This document shows, piece by piece, positions 25,569-33,739 of a DNA stretch of 41,374 nucleotides. Location: positions 1-41,374 of the forward strand of contig DASWID010000181.1 in assembly GCA_036397855.1 (NCBI GenBank). The letters are read 5' to 3'. The first letter of the stretch is position 1; every line of letters starts with the position of its first letter. The stretch comes from Thermodesulfobacteriota bacterium (GTDB taxonomy: Bacteria > Desulfobacterota_D > UBA1144 > Nemesobacterales > CSP1-2). Under the pieces are notes generated by a model, which had not been told where the DNA came from, ran no database searches, and saw only the letters and a program-made list of their open reading frames with translations. A program made the translations under genes and the position numbers.

Positions 25569-28500
25569 ATGGCACATGGTTTTGTTCACCTCCATCTACA
25601 TTCTCAATATTCCCTGCTCGATGGCGCAATAAAATTTGAAGAACTTTTCTCTAAATTACATGAGTTAGGAATGAATTCAGTGGCGCTCACCGACCATGGG
25701 AATCTCTTTGGCGCTTTTGACTTTTATAAAAAGGCGAAACAGTTTTCGATTAAGCCCATTATAGGTTGTGAAGTGTACATTACTCCGAAGTTAAAATCGG
25801 ATAGTACAAACCATGAGAGAAACAATCATCTCATCCTTCTTTCAATGAATCAGCAGGGCTATAAAAACCTATCTAATCTGGTCACCAAGGCATATTTTGA
25901 AGGATTTTACAGGAAACCAAGAATAGATCATGAGCTTCTAGAAAAGCACAGTGAAGGGCTCATTGTACTGAGCGGCTGTCTTAATGGCGAGGTTTCCAGG
26001 AGCATTCTGAATAATGATATGAAAGAATCGTTAAGCATTGCGGCAAAATACAAGGAGATGTTTGCGGATCGATACTACCTTGAGATTCAGGCAAATAGAC
26101 TTTCGGACCAGGAACTCGTGAATGAAAAGGTCAAAGAGCTCGGTAAGAGACTTAAAATACCGATTGTTGCTACTAACGATTGTCACTTTTTAAGGCGAGA
26201 GGATTCTAAACCACATGATGCTCTTTTATGCATACAGACCGGGACGACATTGGCGGATAAAAATAGGTTTAGATTTCAGGGCGACGAATATTATGTTAAG
26301 TCTCACGAGGAAATGCTTGAATCTCTCAGGGGACACGAAGAGGGGATCGAGAGGACGTTAGAAATTGCGGATCGGTGCAATTTTGATTTCGAAACCAATG
26401 GTTACAAGTTGCCCGTGTTCGAACTAGAAGATGGGAGATCACACGATGAATATTTAGCTGGACTAGCTAGGGAGAAGCTCGGCAAAAAATTAATGGAAAA
26501 TGACGTCCCTTCAAACATGATTCCCGTTTACAGAGAGCGTCTCGAGAGTGAAATCAGTACGTTGAAGGATATGGGGTTTTCCGATTATTTGCTGGTTGTT
26601 GCAGATTTCATTGATTTTGCAAAGTCACACGGCATACCCGTTGGACCTGGGAGAGGAAGTGCTGCTGGTAGCCTGGTTGCTTATGCACTCGGCATTACTG
26701 AAATTGATCCGATACCATACAATCTCATTTTTGAAAGGTTTCTTAATCCCGAGAGAGTAAGTATGCCCGACATCGACGTTGATTTTTGCGGAGATCGAAG
26801 AGATGAAGTTATAGGGTATGTTACCGGAAAATACGGGTCCGATAAGGTTGCTCAGATCGGCACTTTTGGAACAATGTCTGCAAAGGCTGTAATAAAAGAT
26901 GTTGGCAGAGTTCTTGGAATTCCCTATGCGGACGTTGACAAGTTTACCAAACTAATCCCGTCATTCAGGGGCAAGGTTTTTAGCATTGATGACTCAATCG
27001 CTCAAGTCCCGCAAATAAGGGACCTGATTGAAAAATCACCCGCACTTAAAGAACTGGTTGAACTCGCTCGACCTCTCGAGAATATGGTGAGGCACTCCTC
27101 TACACATGCAGCTGGTGTCGTGATATCTAGTGAACCGCTTGCCGACTATATTCCGTTGTATCGGGGATCAAACAATGAAGTTGTAACACAGTATGATATG
27201 AATTCGATTGAACACTTGGGATTTGTGAAATTTGATTTCTTAGGATTAAAGACTCTAACAGTAATAGATAGAACCATTAAATTAATAAAAGAGGGTCGAA
27301 ATTCCACAGATAGTCTTGATTTTGACATCTCAAAAATTCGTCTCGACGATCCCGATGTTTTTAAACTTCTTTCAAGCAATTATACAAGAGGAATTTTCCA
27401 AATTGAGTCATCTGGCATGAAGGAGCTTCTTCAAAGCCTTCAAGCGACGAATTTTGAAGATATCGTTGCCGTGCTCGCGCTTTATCGCCCCGGACCACTC
27501 GACAGTGGTATGGTAGACGAATTTATTAAACGAAAACATGGGGAGAAGGATATAGAGTATCCTCTCCCTGAACTGGAAGGAATCTTAAAAGACACATATG
27601 GACTTTTTGTCTACCAGGAGCAGATAATGAAGACGGCCAGCTTAGTGGCTGACTACAGTCTTGGCGAGGCGGATCTTCTCAGGCGCGCTATGGGAAAGAA
27701 GAAGTCGGCTGAGATGAAGGCTCAGAGACAGCGATTTCTAAGTGGGGCGAAGAAAAATGGAATAAGCCATAAAAAGGCCAAAGAGATATTTGACACGATG
27801 GAAAAATTCGCCGATTATTCGTTCAACAAGAGTCATAGCACCGCTTACGCATTATTAACATATCAAACCGCTTACCTCAAGACTCACTTCCCGGCTGAAT
27901 TTATGGCTGCCCTGCTATCTGCCGAATCAGGAAACAGCGATAAAGTTATATCAAGCATTGCGGAATGCAGGGAAATGGGGATTGAGGTACTCCCACCCGA
28001 TGTGAAAGAGAGCATGTCGGGATTTACGGCTCAGGCTGGAAAAATTAGGTTTGGTCTTTCCGCGATTAAGCATGTTGGTCAGTCGACGGTTGATGCAATA
28101 ATAGAATCGAGAAACGAGGGTGGAAAATTTAATTCAGTATTTGATTTCTGTGAGCGGGTGAGTTCGAGAAAAGTAAATAGGAGGACCATCGAGAGCCTGA
28201 TAAAGAGCGGTGCTTTTGATTCATTGGGAAATCATAGGGCACAACTCATGGAATCGGTAGATACACTCTTGACTTATACATCAATCAAGCAGAAATGCTC
28301 TCCTGAGGGCCAGAGCACTCTTTTTACAATGAATGAATCGCTTTCCCAACCCAGATTACCAGAGGTTGAAGAATGGAATGAGAAAGAGATACTGAAAAAT
28401 GAAATGGAGGTGTTGGGGTTTTTCGTCACTAATCACCCAATGGCAAAATACGTCTCTGAGATAGAAGAGTATACTTCGAACATTGATACAGAGCATATAT

Positions 28501-29006
28501 GTGAAATAAAGGAAAGGAGCGAGGTCACGATAGCAGGTGTCGTACGATCAATGACTGTAAGGCACACAAAAAATGGATCTGGTATTTTTGGGAATCTAGT
28601 ACTCGAAGACATGAAAGGATCGGTGGAAGTTTTGATATTCAATGACCTACTTAGAAAATCACTTCCTTTGTTAGAAGAAAAAGTAGAGCCCATTATTGTG
28701 AAGGGGAGGTTAGAAACCACTGAAGAAAGGGTAAGAATAAGGGCGAATAACATATTATCACTTAGAGAGGTTAGGAACAATTCAAAGGTTCATATCAGGC
28801 CAAGGGATAGTGTTAAGAGAGATGATCTTCATAGATTAATGGAAATAATTAAATACTACCCAGGTGAATCTTTGGTACATCTTCATTTTGAAACAAGCCT
28901 AGGGGAGGCTGTCATTGAAATCGGTGAATCAAGGGTTGAAATTCAGGATAAGTTTATTGAAGATGTTGAGGGGCTTTTTGGTAAGGGTACTTTGAGGTTC
29001 GGATAG
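25569..29006 (+). CDS. dnaE: DNA polymerase III subunit alpha
   Basis: 1145 residues, the DnaE1 type. The N-terminal PHP domain has HLHLHSQYSLLDG at residue 7 onwards and ALTDHGNLFGAFDFY. The polymerase core has GPGRGSAAGSLVAYALGIT near 359, PDIDVDFCGDRRDEV near 399 with two catalytic aspartates, and VKFDFLGLKTL near 553 with the third. LYRPGPLDSGMVDEFIKRKHG and NKSHSTAYALLTYQTAYLK are typical. A C-terminal helix-hairpin-helix and OB-fold region (EVTIAGVVRSMTVRHTKNG) follow. It is the replicative polymerase. No Shine-Dalgarno sequence precedes the ATG, and the -10 box lies 9 bases upstream. Confidence 0.97.
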   Translation: MAHGFVHLHLHSQYSLLDGAIKFEELFSKLHELGMNSVALTDHGNLFGAFDFYKKAKQFSIKPIIGCEVYITPKLKSDSTNHERNNHLILLSMNQQGYKNLSNLVTKAYFEGFYRKPRIDHELLEKHSEGLIVLSGCLNGEVSRSILNNDMKESLSIAAKYKEMFADRYYLEIQANRLSDQELVNEKVKELGKRLKIPIVATNDCHFLRREDSKPHDALLCIQTGTTLADKNRFRFQGDEYYVKSHEEMLESLRGHEEGIERTLEIADRCNFDFETNGYKLPVFELEDGRSHDEYLAGLAREKLGKKLMENDVPSNMIPVYRERLESEISTLKDMGFSDYLLVVADFIDFAKSHGIPVGPGRGSAAGSLVAYALGITEIDPIPYNLIFERFLNPERVSMPDIDVDFCGDRRDEVIGYVTGKYGSDKVAQIGTFGTMSAKAVIKDVGRVLGIPYADVDKFTKLIPSFRGKVFSIDDSIAQVPQIRDLIEKSPALKELVELARPLENMVRHSSTHAAGVVISSEPLADYIPLYRGSNNEVVTQYDMNSIEHLGFVKFDFLGLKTLTVIDRTIKLIKEGRNSTDSLDFDISKIRLDDPDVFKLLSSNYTRGIFQIESSGMKELLQSLQATNFEDIVAVLALYRPGPLDSGMVDEFIKRKHGEKDIEYPLPELEGILKDTYGLFVYQEQIMKTASLVADYSLGEADLLRRAMGKKKSAEMKAQRQRFLSGAKKNGISHKKAKEIFDTMEKFADYSFNKSHSTAYALLTYQTAYLKTHFPAEFMAALLSAESGNSDKVISSIAECREMGIEVLPPDVKESMSGFTAQAGKIRFGLSAIKHVGQSTVDAIIESRNEGGKFNSVFDFCERVSSRKVNRRTIESLIKSGAFDSLGNHRAQLMESVDTLLTYTSIKQKCSPEGQSTLFTMNESLSQPRLPEVEEWNEKEILKNEMEVLGFFVTNHPMAKYVSEIEEYTSNIDTEHICEIKERSEVTIAGVVRSMTVRHTKNGSGIFGNLVLEDMKGSVEVLIFNDLLRKSLPLLEEKVEPIIVKGRLETTEERVRIRANNILSLREVRNNSKVHIRPRDSVKRDDLHRLMEIIKYYPGESLVHLHFETSLGEAVIEIGESRVEIQDKFIEDVEGLFGKGTLRFG

Positions 29007-29009
29007 CAA

Positions 29010-29303
29010 CTATTTAACCCCTAAATCTCTAAGCACATCTTTAAGCTTATCAGGGAATCTCGTCACAACAAAGATTTCTTGAATCGAAGTTCCGCTCTTT
29101 GCAATAAGCTTCGCACCACTAATGGTGTTATATTTGTATTTTACGATAAGTTTCTCACCGGTGGCGTTACTAACTTTTATCTCACCTGGCAATATTCCCT
29201 CGACAAATTCAAGGGTCGAGATGTTTTCTTCTAGAAATTTCTTTAGTCCCTTTATCATACTATGTTGTCTTTTGATTTTGAGTTTTCTGTGTCTCATTGT
29301 CAT
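29010..29303 (-). CDS. Small basic protein, DUF2103-like
   Basis: 97 residues, convergent with dnaE and separated from it by 3 bases. The sequence opens with a basic RHRKLKIKRQHSMIKGLKKF. It continues with GILPGEIKVS, KLIVKYKYNTISGAKLIAKS and GTSIQEIFVVTRFPDKL. This resembles DUF2103, a small family described as putative metal-binding, but I recognise it only from the pattern. The basic N-terminus and KH-like alternation suggest a possible nucleic-acid contact, which is inference. The start at 29303 or two codons later cannot be decided. The 29304-29516 gap that follows shows nothing notable. Confidence 0.5.
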   Translation of the reverse strand: MTMRHRKLKIKRQHSMIKGLKKFLEENISTLEFVEGILPGEIKVSNATGEKLIVKYKYNTISGAKLIAKSGTSIQEIFVVTRFPDKLKDVLRDLGVK

Positions 29304-29516
29304 CGGGTTTCCTGTTTGTGGATTGCTACAACAAACTAAAGAAACAAATTAACATCGGAAGAATTTCACGACTCGAAATAACTCTTCATTCAAGAAATTT
29401 TTAATTTATAAATATAGTATTACTGGCCAATAAAACACCTGATCTCGATATAAATAATTATTGTTAAAATCAATTTGGATTGTCTTGAATATCTTTTCGG
29501 AAGCGTGAGACCAATT

Positions 29517-29984
29517 TCAAGTATTTATATCGATTTGTTTAACGTGGGGCCCAAAGGCATATTCTTGGGTTATTTCGAGCTGGTATTTCAATTCATTAAC
29601 CAACCTTTCCTTGAGATCTTTCAAGGATAGCATTCCGTAATATTTTCCGTCCTCATCGAGAATTATCAGGTGAGAGATGTTGTTAGTGTTCATCAGTTCC
29701 AGACATTCATAGAATGAAGAGTCGAGACCTACTGTACGCAGGTCTGTTGTCATAATATCTTCTACCTTTAATTCACACGGATTCCTGCCCATGGCAACAA
29801 CCATGTTCGAGAAGTCACTCTGGCCCACAACCCCAACTATTTGTCCCTTTCTTCTGACACCGATGGTTCTTACCTTAAAGTTCTTTAGCTTAAGGGCTGC
29901 AACATCAGTGGTGTCTTCAGCATCCACAAAGTAGACCCTTTCCCTTTTTCCTATCAAGTCTCTGACTTTTAGATTTTTTAACAT
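29517..29984 (-). CDS. CBS-domain pair protein
   Basis: 155 residues made almost wholly of two CBS motifs: residues about 7-65 (VRDLIGKRERVYFVDAEDTT onward, with VGVVGQSDFSNM) and about 73-135 (VEDIMTTDLRTVGLDSSFYE, then ISHLIILDEDGKYYGMLSLKD). Such pairs form a Bateman module that binds adenine nucleotides. No effector domain is attached, so it probably regulates a partner protein. Both strands are empty between it and the sulfurtransferase promoter. AGGAGGG stands a few bases before the ATG. Confidence 0.85.
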   Translation of the reverse strand: MLKNLKVRDLIGKRERVYFVDAEDTTDVAALKLKNFKVRTIGVRRKGQIVGVVGQSDFSNMVVAMGRNPCELKVEDIMTTDLRTVGLDSSFYECLELMNTNNISHLIILDEDGKYYGMLSLKDLKERLVNELKYQLEITQEYAFGPHVKQIDINT

Positions 29985-30204
29985 GGATGCCCTCCTATGT
30001 TGTTATTACAGACTTTTACTTAAAGATACATATGTCTATACCTTTTATCTTAGCATAAAATTTAAAAATAAAGAACCCAGATCAATTATTTTCTTAGATG
30101 CCCGATTCTGTTCGTAATAGAATGAGATTTTTATGATTGTTATTTCATCATATTAGTAATTTGATTAAAATTAATACAAGAAGGCATTAATCCTGGAATT
30201 ATTG

Positions 30205-30233
30205 TTGATTTTGTCTGGGATAATGTCTATAAT
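30205..30233 (+). promoter_or_regulatory. Sigma70-type promoter of the sulfurtransferase gene
   Basis: TTGATT at 30205-30210, exactly 17 bases, then consensus TATAAT at 30228-30233. The start site should lie near 30240, about 60 bases before the ATG at 30302. A terminator-like hairpin begins a few bases after it. Confidence 0.65.
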
Positions 30234-30244
30234 CTTATATTTTG

Positions 30245-30264
30245 AAACCCGGTTAGGGTTTTTT
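30245..30264 (+). terminator. Terminator-like hairpin at the very start of the sulfurtransferase leader
   Basis: AAACCC (30245-30250), a GGTTA loop and GGGTTT (30256-30261) form a 6-bp stem that runs into six consecutive T (30259-30264). It is terminator-shaped but lies only about 5-25 bases from the predicted start site, with no gene upstream on this strand for it to end. It could be an attenuator, a 5' stabilising stem or the end of a very short RNA. Confidence 0.4.
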
Positions 30265-30301
30265 CTTCTAAAATCAATCAAAATATAAAGGAGGTACGTA
30301 T

Positions 30302-31147
30302 ATGTCCGATTACGCTCATCCAGAGGTGTTGGTTAGCACTCAGTGGGTTGAAGATCATGTAAATGATCCTAACATCAGAATTGTAGAATCTGATGAGGAC
30401 GTACTGCTTTACGATGTTGGTCATGTGCCAGGTGCTGTGAAGATTGATTGGCAGACTGAGCTGCAAGATCAATTGATAAGGGATTATGTAAGCAAAGAAA
30501 ATTTTGAGAAACTGATGTCAGATAAGGGAATCACGAATGACTCCACGGTGGTATTCTACGGTGACAAGAGCAATTGGTGGGCCTGCTACGCTTTTTGGAC
30601 ATTCAATGTGATGGGGCACGATAAGTGTTTGATCATGAATGGTGGAAGGCAAAAATGGATTGAAGAGAAACGCCCTTTATCAAAGGACTTGCCAAGTGAT
30701 CCTAAAACTGATTACAAGGTTACTAAAACCAATGAATTTATAAGAGCATTTCGTGACGAGGTAATGAAACATATGGGATCTGGAAATCCTCTAATCGATG
30801 TTCGTTCACCAAAGGAATTTACTGGAGAGCTTCTTCATATGGAAGCCTATCCCCAAGAGGGGGCATTGAGGGGAGGGCACATACCAAGTGCGAAAAATGT
30901 TCCCTGGGCACGCGCAGCTAACGAGGATGGAACATTTAAATCACCGGATGAACTAAAAGCGATTTATCAAGGGGAAGTCGGTCTAAAACAAGGCGATAAC
31001 GTAATCGCATACTGTCGAATAGGAGAAAGGTCCTCTCACACCTGGTTTGTCTTGACTTATCTACTGGGCTTCAAAAACGTGAAGAACTATGATGGGTCAT
31101 GGACGGAGTGGGGCAACCTTGTCAAGGCTCCAATTGAAAGACCGTAA
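30302..31147 (+). CDS. Two-domain sulfurtransferase (rhodanese, thiosulfate sulfurtransferase type)
   Basis: 281 residues with two rhodanese domains. The N-terminal, inactive domain carries [19 protein letters not shown] near residue 39. The C-terminal domain has [14 protein letters not shown] near 163 and [15 protein letters not shown], and the catalytic Cys lies in [12 protein letters not shown] near residue 238. The CRxGxRSS loop fits thiosulfate rather than mercaptopyruvate transferases. [12 protein letters not shown] is the usual ending. It passes sulfane sulfur from a donor to cyanide or to a thiol acceptor. A strong AAAGGAGGT precedes the ATG. A SufU-type scaffold gene follows 103 bases downstream, suggesting a role in sulfur supply, which is inference. 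Confidence 0.93.
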   Translation: MSDYAHPEVLVSTQWVEDHVNDPNIRIVESDEDVLLYDVGHVPGAVKIDWQTELQDQLIRDYVSKENFEKLMSDKGITNDSTVVFYGDKSNWWACYAFWTFNVMGHDKCLIMNGGRQKWIEEKRPLSKDLPSDPKTDYKVTKTNEFIRAFRDEVMKHMGSGNPLIDVRSPKEFTGELLHMEAYPQEGALRGGHIPSAKNVPWARAANEDGTFKSPDELKAIYQGEVGLKQGDNVIAYCRIGERSSHTWFVLTYLLGFKNVKNYDGSWTEWGNLVKAPIERP

Positions 31148-31250
31148 TTGGTCCAAATGGTGCTGGCGGTGTAAAGACTTAAATACGCAGCCTAAATAGA
31201 ATTGTACGTATTTTTTTTATTAAAGAAATTTCTAGGTTATATTTTCAGTT

Positions 31251-31682
31251 ATGGAAATGGATCGTGAAGAGCTCATGCAAGTTATATTGGACCATTATGA
31301 GAATCCCAGGCATTATGGGGCTCGTGAGGATTCGTATGTAGTTCAGAAGGGTGGTAATCCTGGATGTGGTGACATTATTACGATTTATCTCAAACTCGAT
31401 GATGACGGAAGAATCAGAGATGTTTCTTTCGATGGAGAGGGTTGCATAATAAGCCAAGCTACTACGTCTATGATTACCGATATTGTTTTGGGTAAAACCG
31501 CTGAAGAGGTGGAGAAGATGAATCCGGATGTTATCACAGATTTGATTGGCAAGGACCTGGCATTAACACGTCCGCGCTGTGCTACTCTTGGCATTACAAC
31601 AATAAAGCAAGCAATACAGGAATGGCGTAAGCAAAAGACGATAGCCGAGATTGAGAAGGAAAGAAGCTTAGCAAACAATTAA
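31251..31682 (+). CDS. sufU: SufU/IscU-type Fe-S cluster assembly scaffold
   Basis: 143 residues. Conserved Cys39 with Asp41 (GNPGCGD), Cys65 (GEGCIISQA) and Cys110 (RPRCATLG) are the metal ligands. The RxxCATL pattern points to the SufU branch rather than IscU, which has HCSxLA. SufU binds zinc and takes persulfide from the cysteine desulfurase SufS. No sufBCD or sufS gene is in the window. The start may be this ATG or the one two codons later; neither has a clear ribosome-binding site. It is convergent with the gene at 31814. Confidence 0.9.
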   Translation: MEMDREELMQVILDHYENPRHYGAREDSYVVQKGGNPGCGDIITIYLKLDDDGRIRDVSFDGEGCIISQATTSMITDIVLGKTAEEVEKMNPDVITDLIGKDLALTRPRCATLGITTIKQAIQEWRKQKTIAEIEKERSLANN

Positions 31683-31813
31683 CAAACATACTTTAGCAAG
31701 GCTATTTTTTGTTATTGCAATTAATTACAAGGTATAACTAGCTTGTTCTACCCATCAGCAGGAGTCTGATTTTTCATCTTGCTGAAGAAATCTCAAAAAT
31801 CAAATTCCCTGGG

Positions 31814-32278
31814 TCAAGCATGGATTACGTACATATTTGGATTTTGTGACCTGAGTGATCGTAGTCTCTGTTCTATTATCTTGGCAAATCTCTTCATCAG
31901 TTCGTAGCCAAGATCATGATCCTCCTCGCATTGTTTCCTGATTTTATCACCGTCGATCGAAATCGCTTTAGTCAGTCCTATAGCTCGGGCGTCAAAATGC
32001 CATCGGTGTGGAGGAAACAGCCAAGACCACCCAAGTACGTCGCCTTCACCGAGGTTAAGGACTACAATGGGATCTCTTTCTGGTGCCATTAATGCCTCTA
32101 TAGCAACATTGCCTTGCAAAATGATATAAAACGTATTTGCTCTTTCATTTTCACGGAAAATAATTTCACCAGGATCAAATCGCGCTTCGGATGCACATGC
32201 TAAAATTAAATCGAGGTAGGTTTTGCTCAGGCCCTTAAAAAAAGGGTGTTTCGAAATAAATGACTTAAGTTTCTGCAC
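31814..32278 (-). CDS. Stand-alone cyclic nucleotide-binding domain protein
   Basis: 154 residues beginning at GTG with GAGGAG upstream. It folds as one cNMP-binding beta-barrel: HPFFKGLSKTYLDLIL, then FDPGEIIFRENERANTFYII and LQGNVAIEAL, then LNLGEGDVLGWSWLFPPHRW. That last segment takes the place of the phosphate-binding cassette, which in CRP is GELGLF...R.A; here the R and A appear as FDARAIG. The C-terminal helix (LMKRFAKIIEQRLRSLR) is a dimerisation-type helix. No helix-turn-helix follows, so it is not a CRP-type DNA-binding regulator. It may signal through a partner protein or be a half-receptor. Confidence 0.8.
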   Translation of the reverse strand: MQKLKSFISKHPFFKGLSKTYLDLILACASEARFDPGEIIFRENERANTFYIILQGNVAIEALMAPERDPIVVLNLGEGDVLGWSWLFPPHRWHFDARAIGLTKAISIDGDKIRKQCEEDHDLGYELMKRFAKIIEQRLRSLRSQNPNMYVIHA

Positions 32279-32426
32279 CTAATTTCTCCTCTTGTTTACA
32301 ACGAAATTGTAACATAGAATTCTGAACGCCATATGGTTAATAATTGCCTAGAATTGTATGAATACTACTCGACTTATTATACCATGGTTCAAAAAGATTA
32401 GAGTTTTCAGGTCGCGTAGAGTATCG

Positions 32427-32466
32427 GTTTATTCTGTTGAGCAGTTAACTGCTCAACAGAATAAAC
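32427..32466. repeat. 40-bp perfect palindrome without a loop
   Basis: The two arms, 32427-32446 and 32447-32466, are exact reverse complements. The centre is CAGTTAACTG and the outer ends are GTTTATTC and GAATAAAC. It lies downstream of the helix-hairpin-helix gene and 149 bases upstream of the cNMP-binding gene, both on the minus strand. It has no T-run, so it is not a classical terminator. The remaining bases of this gap show nothing else. Confidence 0.9.
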
Positions 32467-32546
32467 GTCTTGTGAAGGAATTTAATAAAATCCCTTTTGA
32501 TTATATTGGGTGAGAATCATATGTTGATGATTCTTATGTTAATCGC

Positions 32547-32819
32547 TTAATTACTCACCGTAATCAAGTCTTTCAGTGTCTCGTATTTCTTTTCGCCTAT
32601 GCCCTTTACATTCATTATGTCTTCAGTCGTTTCGAACTTGCCATTCTGCTCTCTGTATTCGATTATCTTTTTTGCAGTAGCCTCACCTATTCCGGGCAGT
32701 TCGGCGAGTTGCTCAACTGAAGCTTCATTTAAATCGACGGGCGCGGCTTGTGACAAGCCGTATGAGGTGAAAAGAAAGATCGACAAAGAAACTAAAAGAA
32801 ACAATCTGAGTTTCTTCAT
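32547..32819 (-). CDS. Small exported helix-hairpin-helix protein (ComEA-like)
   Basis: 90 residues from the ATG at 32819, with GGGAGG about 10 bases upstream. A longer frame starting at 32918 would put basic and hydrophobic residues in front of the signal peptide and is less likely. Residues 1-23 (MKKLRLFLLVSLSIFLFTSY) are a signal peptide. Next come VDLNEASVEQLAELPGIGEATAKKIIEYRE and DIMNVKGIGEKKYETLKDLI, two helix-hairpin-helix motifs as in ComEA. ComEA binds incoming DNA in the periplasm during natural transformation. A single short HhH protein without ComEC nearby could have another DNA-related role. Confidence 0.85.
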   Translation of the reverse strand: MKKLRLFLLVSLSIFLFTSYGLSQAAPVDLNEASVEQLAELPGIGEATAKKIIEYREQNGKFETTEDIMNVKGIGEKKYETLKDLITVSN

Positions 32820-33024
32820 GGTGTTCCTACCTCCCTTGAATTTGATTTCTGGTGAAAAGTATACGGCTATTTTTATTTTGTTGTTGAAATTTATTTTAAT
32901 AGAATTTAAAAATCCCATCCATTCAAGTAAAGGTAGTTAGATATGTGAAAGTATTTTCAATTTCAGGCTTCCTCTAGGACCTTTCAAAATTGTCGGTGAT
33001 GTAAAGTCCATATATTTCAGGGAC

Positions 33025-33277
33025 AAGATCTTTAAAAGTATTTTCTTCAATTATCCTATCTTTTCTTTCTAACTTCTTTGTCTTGATACTGAATAGATCC
33101 TGACCTTTCATCAGGACATGGTTCAGCACAGGTACAGAGAAGAAACCTATGTCCTCGTTCGCACGTGAAAAGTCCCTCTTTTTTAAAGAGCCTGTCCTGA
33201 GCTAGGTCGAAGGGGGATTTAGGGAGATTTTTACGTCTTCGTTTCTGATTTTCTTAACGCAATTTTTGGAAGGCCGT
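33025..33277 (-). repeat. Composite dispersed repeat, copy B (inverted relative to 2831-3033)
   Basis: Read on the minus strand, 33277-33228 matches 2831-2880 and 33089-33025 matches 2971-3033, in the same order. The spacer is longer than in copy A and contains a foreign fragment (AGCCTGTCCTGAGCTAGGTC around 33190) that resembles the other dispersed repeats of this genome. Block 1 ends in frame as GLPKIALRKSETKT and a stop. The frame extends upstream to an ATG near 33324, giving a 31-residue peptide (MNRFILINPFQNVKDSN and onward). Whether that peptide is made is unknown. Confidence 0.7.
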
Positions 33278-33402
33278 TCGAATCCTTTACATTCTGAAAA
33301 GGATTAATCAAAATAAATCTATTCATGAAATTCTGAGTATTTTGTGCACGAAATATCTAACATCTACAGGTGATGCTTAACAGTTCACTAAGTCAACCAA
33401 AA

Positions 33403-33600
33403 CCCGTGCGTCCTGAGCCCTCAGTAGTGAGCTTGTCGAACTATCGAGGGGTCGATGGACGAATGTTTGTCATGCCCGAGGACTCCCCGCCAACGACATG
33501 CGGGGACAAGCGTAATCGGGCATCCATGAAGAATTACGTTGAAGAATGACATCGTAGATCCCCGATAAATGCTTTCGGGGATGACATGTTTCAGAGTTAC
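33403..33600. repeat. Dispersed repeat cluster
   Basis: Positions 33403-33484 are a direct copy of 20471-20552. They are followed by a CCCCGC/GCGGGG hairpin (33485-33507), a CGGGCATCCAT fragment and a second hairpin ATCCCCGA/TCGGGGAT (33558-33583). The last hairpin recurs in degenerate form at 38180-38205. The whole 32941-33739 gap is composed of copy B of the composite repeat and these fragments; no gene is supported in it. Confidence 0.7.
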
Positions 33601-33739
33601 CTATATCGTATGTTGGAATGTCTCCATTAAAAGATTAGACCATAAAACTAAAATTAAATGTGAACAGATGCGATGGTTGATAACATGTATCTTTTTTTAT
33701 AGAATAGGGATCTTAAATAAATATTAAAGGACAAACAAA

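Noticed and set aside
31683-31813. Possible bidirectional terminator between sufU and the cNMP-binding gene
   Set aside because: TAGC/GCTA before six T is only a 4-bp stem; too weak to call.
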